DNA from: JAZDLO01 sp043801935
Lineage (GTDB): Bacteria; Actinomycetota; Thermoleophilia; RBG-16-64-13
Direction of reading: 5' to 3'
Length of the DNA: 44,052 nucleotides
Assembly: GCA_043801935.1 (NCBI GenBank)
Contig: JAZDLO010000130.1
Span: 1-44,052, forward strand
Shown: positions 24,249 to 31,263 of the stretch, in pieces
How positions within the stretch are numbered: the stretch's first letter is position 1
How the letters are laid out: each line of letters opens with the position of its first letter
Notes under the pieces: model-generated
Seen by the model: only the letters and a program-made list of their open reading frames with translations
Databases searched by the model: none
What the model was told of the DNA's origin: nothing
Position numbers and translations under genes: made by a program

Positions 24249-25973
24249 ATGATGGATGAAAGAAAGATCGGCGTCTACGTATGCAACTGCGGTACCAACA
24301 TCGCAAAGGTGGTCGACTGCGACGCGGTGGCTGAGTTCGCGTTGGGGCAGCCCGGGGTGGCAGTGGCCAAGTCGTACAAGTACATGTGTTCCAATCCGGG
24401 GCAGGAGATGATCGTCGAGGACATCAAGGCTCAGGGGCTGGACCGGGTAGTGGTGGCCGCCTGTAGCCCCCGGATGCACGAGCCCACGTTCCGTAAGGCC
24501 TTGGAGACCGCCGGGATCAACCCTTATTTCGTGGAGATGGCCAATATCCGCGAGCAGTGCAGCTGGGTGCACGACGACCCGGGGGTGGCGACGGACAAGG
24601 CGCGGGCGCTGACGCTCGCCGCCGTCCGGCGAGTGGCCTATCACGAACCCCTGGAGCGGCGCTCGGTAGAGATGAACTCTAACGTTCTGGTCATCGGGGG
24701 AGGCATGGTCGGCATGACCGCTGCCCTCGAACTGGCCGGTGGAGGGAGCCGGGTGTATCTCGTGGAGCGTCTAGACCACCTGGGCGGCAACGTGGCCCGG
24801 GTGGATCTCACCGCTCCCTATCTAGATTCTGCCCGGGACATGGTTACGGCCCTGGTGACGCGAACGACCGAGCATCCGCGCATCGAGGTGCTGCTCAACT
24901 CCGAGGTGACCGAAGTCAAGGGTTACGTCGGGAACTTCACATCCGTGGTCCAGACCATTTGGGGCGACCAGATAACCATGAGCGAGTTCCAGATGGGCAA
25001 CGTGGTGGTCGCCACGGGGTACAAGGAGTTCGACGCCTCCCGGGTGACCCACTACGGTTACGGCAAGCTGCCCAACGTCATCACTTCGTTCGAGCTCGAG
25101 AAGATGTTGCGGGCAGGGCGCGTCGAGACCAAAGAGGGTAAACCACCGCAGTATGTGGCCATCATCCACTGCGTGGGCAGCCGAAGTAAGGAGTTCCACG
25201 CCTACTGCTCGCGGGTCTGCTGCATGACTGCGCTCAAGTATACCCGGGAGGTTAAGTCCGCGCTTCCCAAGTGTTACGTGAGCGACGTCTACATCGACAT
25301 GCATGCCTTCGGCAAAGGCCATGAGGACTTCTACCGGGGGACGTCCGAGGCCAAGACGCTGTTTCTCATGTACGGCAAGAACGATCACCCGGTGATCCGC
25401 AAGGCTGATCCCAAGGACGATTGCGAGATGCTCATCGAGGTGAACGAGAAGCTCTCGGGTGAGGTCATCGAGATCCCGGCCGACCTGGTGATCCTCATGG
25501 TGGGCATGGAAGCGCGGGAGGATTCGGAAGCGGTCGCCCGGCTGGTGAACATCAGCCGCGACAAAGACGGATGGTTCATCGAGAGCCATCCCAAGCTCGA
25601 CCCGGTGGCCACGACCACCGAGGGCATCTACATCGCCGGTGCGTGCGCCGCGCCGAAGGACATCCCCGACTCGGTGGCGCAGGCCCGCGCCGCCGCCGGG
25701 CGCATCCTGGCCCGGACCCTCCGGGGCACCATCGATATCGACGCGGTGTTCGCCGAGGTCGACGAGGAGAAATGCTCGGGCTGCCGGATATGCAACGACC
25801 TCTGCCCCTACTCGGCAATAGACTACGACGACGAGAAGAAGCGCAGTAACGTTATCAGCGCCCTCTGCAAGGCCTGCGGCGCCTGCGTGGCCGCCTGCCC
25901 CTCCAGCGCCATCACCGCCCGGCACTTCACCGACCAGCAGATATTCGCCGAGATCGAGGGGGTGCTGGCATGA
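24249..25973 (+). CDS. hdrA: HdrA flavoprotein, second copy (QmoB-type core)
   Basis: 574 aa. The N-terminal HdrA cluster domain is intact (VCNCGTNI with C12 and C14, YMCSNPG with C47, AACSPRMHEPTF with C72). The FAD motif LVIGGGMVGMTAALEL follows. The CVGSR and YCSRVCCM segment is present. Two C-terminal [4Fe-4S] motifs are CSGCRICNDLCP and CKACGACVAACP. The FAD-proximal CxxC of classical HdrA is lost: the segment reads LGGNVARVDLTAPYLDS. The protein therefore complements the first HdrA copy cysteine for cysteine. It overlaps mvhD by ATGA; HdrA plus MvhD corresponds to the fused QmoB of sulfate reducers. ATG 24252 is an alternative start. Confidence 0.92.
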   Translation: MMDERKIGVYVCNCGTNIAKVVDCDAVAEFALGQPGVAVAKSYKYMCSNPGQEMIVEDIKAQGLDRVVVAACSPRMHEPTFRKALETAGINPYFVEMANIREQCSWVHDDPGVATDKARALTLAAVRRVAYHEPLERRSVEMNSNVLVIGGGMVGMTAALELAGGGSRVYLVERLDHLGGNVARVDLTAPYLDSARDMVTALVTRTTEHPRIEVLLNSEVTEVKGYVGNFTSVVQTIWGDQITMSEFQMGNVVVATGYKEFDASRVTHYGYGKLPNVITSFELEKMLRAGRVETKEGKPPQYVAIIHCVGSRSKEFHAYCSRVCCMTALKYTREVKSALPKCYVSDVYIDMHAFGKGHEDFYRGTSEAKTLFLMYGKNDHPVIRKADPKDDCEMLIEVNEKLSGEVIEIPADLVILMVGMEAREDSEAVARLVNISRDKDGWFIESHPKLDPVATTTEGIYIAGACAAPKDIPDSVAQARAAAGRILARTLRGTIDIDAVFAEVDEEKCSGCRICNDLCPYSAIDYDDEKKRSNVISALCKACGACVAACPSSAITARHFTDQQIFAEIEGVLA

Positions 25974-26404
25974 GCTTCGAGCCCAATATCGTCGGATTCC
26001 TGTGCAACTGGTGCTCGTACACGGGAGCCGATCTGGCAGGCACCAGCCGGATCCACTACGCTCCGAACGTGAAGGTCATCCGGGTCATGTGTACCGCCCG
26101 CATCGATCCCACGTTCGTGCTCAAAGCCTTACGGGACGGGGCCGACGGGGTTCTCATCTGCGGATGCCACCCGGGGGACTGCCACTACTCGGAAGGCAAC
26201 TACAAGATGATGCGCCGATACCCCCTGCTCAAGAAGATGCTCGCAGACTTCGGCATCGCAGAGGCCAGAGTGCGCCTCGAGTGGGTGAGCGCGAGCGAAG
26301 GCCAGCATTTTGCCGACATCGTGAACGATATGACCCAGCGCATCCGGGAATTGGGACCGAGCCCCATACGGGCGGCCCTAGCCACTGACATGGCGGAGAG
26401 GTGA
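25970..26404 (+). CDS. mvhD: MvhD-type [2Fe-2S] electron-transfer subunit
   Basis: 144 aa, normal for MvhD, the adaptor that joins the [NiFe] hydrogenase to HdrA. The family cysteines are visible: FLCNWCSYTGAD, VMCTARID, ICGCHPGDCHY. It begins inside the hdrA stop (ATGA) and is followed after 3 bases by mvhG. Order HdrA-MvhD-MvhG-MvhA is the usual one in methanogens and many anaerobic bacteria. Confidence 0.94.
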   Translation: MSFEPNIVGFLCNWCSYTGADLAGTSRIHYAPNVKVIRVMCTARIDPTFVLKALRDGADGVLICGCHPGDCHYSEGNYKMMRRYPLLKKMLADFGIAEARVRLEWVSASEGQHFADIVNDMTQRIRELGPSPIRAALATDMAER

Positions 26405-26407
26405 GTC

Positions 26408-27370
26408 GTGGCTGAGAAACTGCAGATCGCACTATATTGGGGCGCGGCCTGCGGCGGCTGCGACGTGGCGGTCTTGGACACCAACGAGTTCATCCTCGAC
26501 GTGGCGGCCGTAGCCGACATCCGCCTGTGGCCCATCGCCGTGGACGGCAAATACAAAGACGTCGAGGCCATGGAGGACGGGGAGCTCGATCTCGCCATCT
26601 TCAATGGAGCTGTGCGCAACTCGGAGAACGAGCACATCGCCCGGTTGCTGCGCCAGAAGAGCAAGCTCCTCATCGCCTTTGGAGCCTGCGCCTACATGGG
26701 CGGGATCCCCGGCCTGGCGAATCTCACCTCACGGGAGAAGATCTTCGACACGGCTTACGTCCACAACCCCTCCATCGAGCCCGGCAGCAGCGTGGTGCCC
26801 CAACCCGAGAGCCGGGTGGATGGCAAGGTGCTCGACATCCCCCGGTTCTACCGGCGAGTGTACCGCTTGGACCACGTGGTCGACGTCGACTACTACATCC
26901 CCGGCTGCCCACCCCAACCCGACCAAGTCAAGGGCGCCCTGCTCGCCGTCGTGAAGGGGGAGCTGCCCGCCAAGGGCTCCGTGGTGGGGGCGTACGAGCA
27001 TGCTCTCTGCGAGGATTGCCCGCGCACCAGGAACGAGAAGAAGATCACCCGCTTCTACCGGCCCTGGGAGATCATGGCCGATCCCGAGACGTGCTTTTTG
27101 GAACAGGGCATACTCTGCGCAGGAGTGGCCACCCGCTCCGGATGCGGGGTGCGCTGTCCCAAGAGCGACATCCCCTGTCGCGGTTGCTATGGCCCGCCGC
27201 CGGGGGTCTTGGACCAGGGCGCCAAACTGGCGAGCGCGGTCTCCTCGATCGTCGACAGCAAGGACCCGGAGGAAATCCAGACGATCCTGGAAGGGCTGCC
27301 CGACTTCACCGGCTTCGCCTACCGGTACGGCGTAGCCTCATCGCTGCTGCAAAGGAGCTACCGGCCATGA
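26408..27370 (+). CDS. mvhG: [NiFe] hydrogenase small subunit, MvhG type
   Basis: 320 aa, GTG start 3 bases after mvhD. The proximal cluster motif WGAACGGCDVAVLD at the N terminus, FGACAYMGGIPG, and PGCPPQPDQ are the small-subunit hallmarks. Two further Cys groups (CEDCPRTRNEK to CGVRCPKSDIPCRGCYGPPPG) bind the medial and distal [4Fe-4S] clusters. No twin-arginine signal is present, so the enzyme is cytoplasmic, as in group 3c. It passes electrons from MvhA to MvhD. Overlaps mvhA by ATGA. Confidence 0.94.
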   Translation: MAEKLQIALYWGAACGGCDVAVLDTNEFILDVAAVADIRLWPIAVDGKYKDVEAMEDGELDLAIFNGAVRNSENEHIARLLRQKSKLLIAFGACAYMGGIPGLANLTSREKIFDTAYVHNPSIEPGSSVVPQPESRVDGKVLDIPRFYRRVYRLDHVVDVDYYIPGCPPQPDQVKGALLAVVKGELPAKGSVVGAYEHALCEDCPRTRNEKKITRFYRPWEIMADPETCFLEQGILCAGVATRSGCGVRCPKSDIPCRGCYGPPPGVLDQGAKLASAVSSIVDSKDPEEIQTILEGLPDFTGFAYRYGVASSLLQRSYRP

Positions 27371-28830
27371 CGAGAACGATCACCATCGACCCGATCACCC
27401 GCCTCGAAGGCCACGGGAAGATCTCCATCTTCCTCGACGATGCCGGGGCGGTGGAGGACTGCTACTTCCAGATCCCCGAGCTCCGCGGGTTCGAGCAGTT
27501 CGTCGTGGGCCGTCCTATCGAGGAGTTGCCCCGCATCGTCACGCGTATCTGCGGCGTGTGCCCGGCGAGCCATCACATGGCGAGCGCCAAGGCGGTGGAC
27601 GGCTGCTTCAACAACGAGGTGGCGCCCCTCGCGCACAAGCTGCGCGACATGTACTACAACGCTCATTACATACACAGCCATACGGCCCATTTCTACGCCT
27701 TGGCCGCTCCCGACTTCGTCCTCGGCCCTGATGCCGACCCGGCGGTCCGCAACATCCTGGGAGTGGTGGCCAAGGTAGGTCTTGAGATCGGGGGGCAGGT
27801 GATCCGCATCCGGGGGCTGGCCCAGGAGGTCCAGCGGATCATCGGCGGTCGGAACACCCAGGACATCTGGTGCCTCCCCGGAGGGGTGGCCAAGAGGCTC
27901 AAGGAGGAGGAGCTCGAGCAGATCAAGCCTTGGGTTGGCGAGATGTACGAGTTCACCCAGTTCAGCCTGCAGCTGTTCCGCGACGTGGTGCTGGGAAATC
28001 CGGGCTATGTCGATCTGATCTTGAACGGACCCTTTACTCTCGACGTCCACAATATGGGCCTGGTGGACGAGAACAACGCCCCCAATTTCTACCACGGCAA
28101 GGTCCGGGTCGTGGACTACGAGGGCAAGGAGATATGCAAGTACGAAGCCAAGGACTACGCGGAGTACGTCGCCGAGCACGTAGAGCCGTGGTCGTATCTG
28201 AAATTCCCCTATCTCAAGAAGCGCGGCTGGAAAGGCTTCGTGGAGGGGATCGACTCGAGCCTCTATTGCGCCACGCCCCTCTCCCGGCTCAACGTCGCCG
28301 ACAGGATGGCCACTCCCAAAGCCCAGGAGGCCTTTGAGGAGATGTACGGGGTGCTGGGCGCCCATCCGTGCCGCGCGCTGTTGGCCCAGCACTGGGCTCG
28401 GCTGGTGGAGATGGTCCAGAACGCGGAGACGCTCCAGGGCTATTGCGACGACCCGGAGATAACCGGCGAGCAGGTACGCGTCATCCCGCAGACCATAAGC
28501 GGCGAGGGCTTTGGGATAGTGGAGGCCATGCGCGGGACCCTGACCCATCACTACACCTGCGATGAGCGCGGTATCTGCACCAGCGCGAACCTGATCGTGG
28601 GCACGACGAACAACAACGCACCTATCCAGATGGTGACCAAGAAGGTGGCACAGGCTCTGATCAAACCGGGGATAGAGCCCGACCAAGGTCTGCTGAACAT
28701 GGTGGAGATGGGTTTCCGCGCCTTCGATCCATGCTACAGTTGCGCCACCCACAGCCTTGGGCAGATGCCCCTTGAAGCCGTAATCTACAAAGGTGGCGAG
28801 CTGCACAGGGCCATCAAACGGAACTGCTGA
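27367..28830 (+). CDS. mvhA: [NiFe] hydrogenase large subunit, MvhA type (group 3c-like)
   Basis: 487 aa. The N-terminal Ni ligand motif RICGVCPASHH supplies C62 and C65; the C-terminal motif is DPCYSCATH near residues 454-462. A tail of 25 residues follows the final His and should be removed by a maturation endopeptidase, such as the one encoded at 29655-30140. The frame stays open far upstream of 27367, overlapping mvhG, but that part shows no hydrogenase homology; the ATG at 27367 overlapping the mvhG stop gives the family N terminus (TITIDPITRLEGHGKI). Catalyses H2 oxidation or evolution. Confidence 0.95.
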   Translation: MTRTITIDPITRLEGHGKISIFLDDAGAVEDCYFQIPELRGFEQFVVGRPIEELPRIVTRICGVCPASHHMASAKAVDGCFNNEVAPLAHKLRDMYYNAHYIHSHTAHFYALAAPDFVLGPDADPAVRNILGVVAKVGLEIGGQVIRIRGLAQEVQRIIGGRNTQDIWCLPGGVAKRLKEEELEQIKPWVGEMYEFTQFSLQLFRDVVLGNPGYVDLILNGPFTLDVHNMGLVDENNAPNFYHGKVRVVDYEGKEICKYEAKDYAEYVAEHVEPWSYLKFPYLKKRGWKGFVEGIDSSLYCATPLSRLNVADRMATPKAQEAFEEMYGVLGAHPCRALLAQHWARLVEMVQNAETLQGYCDDPEITGEQVRVIPQTISGEGFGIVEAMRGTLTHHYTCDERGICTSANLIVGTTNNNAPIQMVTKKVAQALIKPGIEPDQGLLNMVEMGFRAFDPCYSCATHSLGQMPLEAVIYKGGELHRAIKRNC

Positions 28831-28846
28831 GGAAAGGCGAATCCAG

Positions 28847-29533
28847 ATGGTTGACGTTGCCCTTCTTAGCCACTCGAAGCACTTCGCGGGCCTGAGTAAA
28901 CGAGAGCTGGAGCAAGTGGCCGATATTGCCGTGCTGGAAAAGCAGCCGGCCGGCCATCAAGTGATCGAGGAGAACGAGACGGCTTCAGACCTGTACCTGG
29001 TCTCCGAGGGAAGGGTCGCCGTCAAGATGAGGAGCCGCACCGGCCAGGAAGTGGTAATAGACGAGCTCGGTCCCGGCTCCCTGTTCGGGTGGTCGGCCGT
29101 ATTGGACGACCAGACGTTCACAGCGGCTGTTTCCACCGTCGAGCCGTCGATGCTCGTCGCGATCGACGGCCCCCGTCTCAGACAGCTTTTCCAGGAGTAT
29201 CCGGCCATCGCCTCCCACTTGGTCACCAGCATCGCCATCGTGATCTCGAGCCGGCTCGCCCATCTGAGGTCCAAGCTGGCGGACGAGCCTTTCGCCCCGG
29301 AGTGGCTCATGTCACCTACCCAGGCCGGGCCCCTCGGCGGACCGTGCCTATCACCGACGAGCGATATGCGGAAAATGGCCTGTCCTGCATGCGCCACCGT
29401 CAACGGGCCCTTCGGCGTTGTGAACGAGACGGCACAATATCGGTGCCGCAGCTGCGGGATGGTCTTCTACGCCCCGGCCTGCTGTGAGACTCCGGAAACT
29501 GAGTCCGACAAAGCGAAGGGCGGCGTCGCCTAA
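28847..29533 (+). CDS. Cyclic-nucleotide-binding-domain protein with C-terminal zinc ribbon
   Basis: 228 aa from ATG 28847 with GGAAAGG upstream. Residues about 10-125 form a CRP-type cNMP-binding beta-roll (GHQVIEENETASDLYLVSEG, GPGSLFGWSAVLDD). The phosphate-binding cassette has a Trp-Ser segment instead of the Arg-containing cAMP pattern, so the ligand may differ. A helix follows (about 125-145), but no helix-turn-helix. The C terminus instead has a zinc ribbon: C179, C182, C200, C203 (CPAC and CRSCGMVFY) plus a CC pair. It is last in the Hdr/Mvh operon, 16 bases after mvhA. A regulatory or maturation role is inferred from position; function unknown. Confidence 0.8.
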   Translation: MVDVALLSHSKHFAGLSKRELEQVADIAVLEKQPAGHQVIEENETASDLYLVSEGRVAVKMRSRTGQEVVIDELGPGSLFGWSAVLDDQTFTAAVSTVEPSMLVAIDGPRLRQLFQEYPAIASHLVTSIAIVISSRLAHLRSKLADEPFAPEWLMSPTQAGPLGGPCLSPTSDMRKMACPACATVNGPFGVVNETAQYRCRSCGMVFYAPACCETPETESDKAKGGVA

Positions 29534-29557
29534 GCGGCGGAGCCTCGTCTCGCTTTG
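29509..29557 (+). terminator. Possible terminator of the Hdr/Mvh operon
   Basis: CAAAGCGA (29509-29516) and TCGCTTTG (29550-29557) are perfect 8-base arms around an inner GC-rich segment, spanning the last stop codon. No T-run follows, so this is tentative. The remaining gap to 29654 shows nothing recognisable. Confidence 0.28.
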
Positions 29558-29654
29558 GCGACAACAGGAGTTACACGTACGCCCGGGAACGGTTAGAGGC
29601 CCGTGGCTGAAGGCTTGGCCGCCCGAAGGCCGTGTACTTCGCGCCGCGGCCCTC

Positions 29655-30140
29655 TTACTGTCGCAGCAGTCGGAGCGCCTCGTGTATGATCTGGCGCGAA
29701 TAGGTGGGGTAGGCGGACTCCAGTTCGGCCGTCATGCTCTCCGAGAATATGGCGTTGTCGACGATCTCCACAGCGAAGATGTGCACGTTCTCCGGAGACG
29801 GTATGTGGGCCCCCATCCGCCGGCCCAGCTCGAGCGCCGTCGTGAAGTTGGCGTCATGCACGTTGGTGAGATTCATGGTCTCTCTGAAGGACTCCCCGGT
29901 CATGGCGTGCCACGCCCCGGGCTGTGCCCCCGTGGTCTTTATGGAGTCGAAGACGATGAGGCGGTCGTAGCCGGTCACCAGGTCAAGGAGGTTGAGCCCG
30001 CCTACGGAGCAGTCTTCAAAGATGTGGACGTCGGTCCGGTCCTTCAGTTCGGTGCTGAAGTCCTTCGCCAGTCTTATCCCTACTGCGTCATCGCAAAGGA
30101 TGGGATTTCCCATGCCGAGAATGATGGTCCGTGTCGTCAT
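29655..30140 (-). CDS. [NiFe]-hydrogenase maturation endopeptidase (HyaD/HycI family)
   Basis: 161 aa from the ATG at 30140 (reading leftward), giving the family N terminus TIILGMGNPILCDDAVG. The Ni-probing acidic residues are the Asp pair in that motif, an Asp in IVFDSIKT, and a His in TNVHDANF. Such proteases clip the large-subunit tail once nickel is inserted. The frame is open 34 codons further upstream but without similarity. It is the only hydrogenase gene between the two clusters encoded on the opposite strand and is divergent from hypA, with about 85 bases in between. Confidence 0.9.
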   Translation of the reverse strand: MTTRTIILGMGNPILCDDAVGIRLAKDFSTELKDRTDVHIFEDCSVGGLNLLDLVTGYDRLIVFDSIKTTGAQPGAWHAMTGESFRETMNLTNVHDANFTTALELGRRMGAHIPSPENVHIFAVEIVDNAIFSESMTAELESAYPTYSRQIIHEALRLLRQ

Positions 30141-30225
30141 CTCTGCCTGTATCGCACATCGCGCGGCCGCGCGCAAGGGGGAAGGCCGACTTCTGAGAGG
30201 CGGCGGATGGTAAGGGGTCGCAAGC

Positions 30226-30570
30226 TTGCATGAGTTGAGCATCGCCCAGGCTCTTGTGGATCAAGTCGAGGAAGTAAGGACGTCCAACGGCGGCGGCCGT
30301 GTTCTCGCCGCCCAGGTCCGGATAGGGACGTGGCATCTGATCGTGCCCGAGATCCTTGCCGGTTACTACGAACTGCTCGTGCGCGGAACACCCCTGGAGG
30401 GCTCGCGCGTGGCTATCGAGACCGTGGACGCGAGGGCCCGCTGTAATAAGTGCAACAGGATCTTTCCCGTGCAAGAAGCGTGGGTCGTCTGTCCGGATTG
30501 CGCGTCGCTCGACGCTTGTCTTTTGAGCGGGAAGGAATTGAATCTCGTCAGCGTGGAAATGGAGGATTGA
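30226..30570 (+). CDS. hypA: Hydrogenase nickel incorporation protein HypA
   Basis: 114 aa from a TTG start with AAGGGG about 8 bases upstream. The protein must start here because HypA uses its N-terminal Met-His-Glu for nickel, and the sequence reads (M)HELSIAQALV. The structural zinc site is CNKC and CPDC. First gene of hypABFCDE, serving maturation of the MvhA active site. Confidence 0.94.
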   Translation: MHELSIAQALVDQVEEVRTSNGGGRVLAAQVRIGTWHLIVPEILAGYYELLVRGTPLEGSRVAIETVDARARCNKCNRIFPVQEAWVVCPDCASLDACLLSGKELNLVSVEMED

Positions 30571-30576
30571 GCTAGC

Positions 30577-31263
30577 TTGGAGATCAAGGTCCTACAGAAC
30601 ATACTCGAGGTCAACGACCAGGCGGCGGCCGAGATCCGGAGAGGACTGGCGGCCGAGGGCGTGACGGCGGTCAACGTGATCAGCGCTCCGGGAGCCGGTA
30701 AGACGTCTCTCCTCGAGCGAGTGATCCCTCTCCTGGGGACTCGTTTGCGGGTGGCCGTCCTCGAAGGCGATATCGCCACCACCCGGGATGCCGAGCGCAT
30801 CGACAGACTCGGGGTCCCGGTGGTCCAGCTTCTCACGGGCGGGGGTTGTCATTTGGAGGCGACGCTGGTCGGCAAGGGGTTGGCCGAGCTGCCTCTGGCG
30901 GATCTGGATCTGGTGTTCATCGAGAACGTGGGCAACATCGCCTGTCCCGCTGAGTTCGACTTGGGTGAAGCAGCCAAGATAGGCCTGCTGAGCGTCACCG
31001 AAGGTCACGACAAGCCTGCCAAGTACCCACTGCTGTTCCACGAGGTGGGGGCTCTGGTGCTGAACAAGGTGGACCTGTTGCCGTACACGGACTTCGACCT
31101 CGATCTCTTCGAGCGTGATTTCCGAGGTCTCAACGCGCACGCTCCCGTTTTCCTGGTCTCCTGCCGGACGGGGGAGGGGATCGCCGCATTCGTCAGCTGG
31201 CTGCAGGGAAAAGTGGACGAAGCCCGAGAGGGCGAGGGTCAGCCGGGATCCACCGGATACTGA
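30577..31263 (+). CDS. hypB: Hydrogenase nickel incorporation GTPase HypB
   Basis: 228 aa from TTG 30577. G1 motif SAPGAGKTSLLE, switch region with GDIATTRDAERI, GGGCHLEA (metal-site Cys-His), ENVGNIACPAEFDLGE, and NKVDLLPY as G4. No N-terminal His-rich nickel store or CxxCGC motif is present, so nickel storage is not a function here. The stop overlaps the hypF ATG by one base (TGATG). Confidence 0.95.
   Translation: MEIKVLQNILEVNDQAAAEIRRGLAAEGVTAVNVISAPGAGKTSLLERVIPLLGTRLRVAVLEGDIATTRDAERIDRLGVPVVQLLTGGGCHLEATLVGKGLAELPLADLDLVFIENVGNIACPAEFDLGEAAKIGLLSVTEGHDKPAKYPLLFHEVGALVLNKVDLLPYTDFDLDLFERDFRGLNAHAPVFLVSCRTGEGIAAFVSWLQGKVDEAREGEGQPGSTGY

Noticed and set aside
26437..27366. Open frame of 310 codons running in phase into mvhA, as if a large N-terminal extension existed
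   Set aside because: It overlaps mvhG in another frame, is Arg/Gly-rich low-complexity translation typical of GC-rich shadow frames, and the ATG at 27367 gives the conserved large-subunit N terminus.
21273..29533. Classical heterodisulfide reductase HdrABC
   Set aside because: No HdrB-type protein with paired CCG motifs is encoded; the HdrC-type domain is fused to a cytochrome b, which fits QmoC instead.
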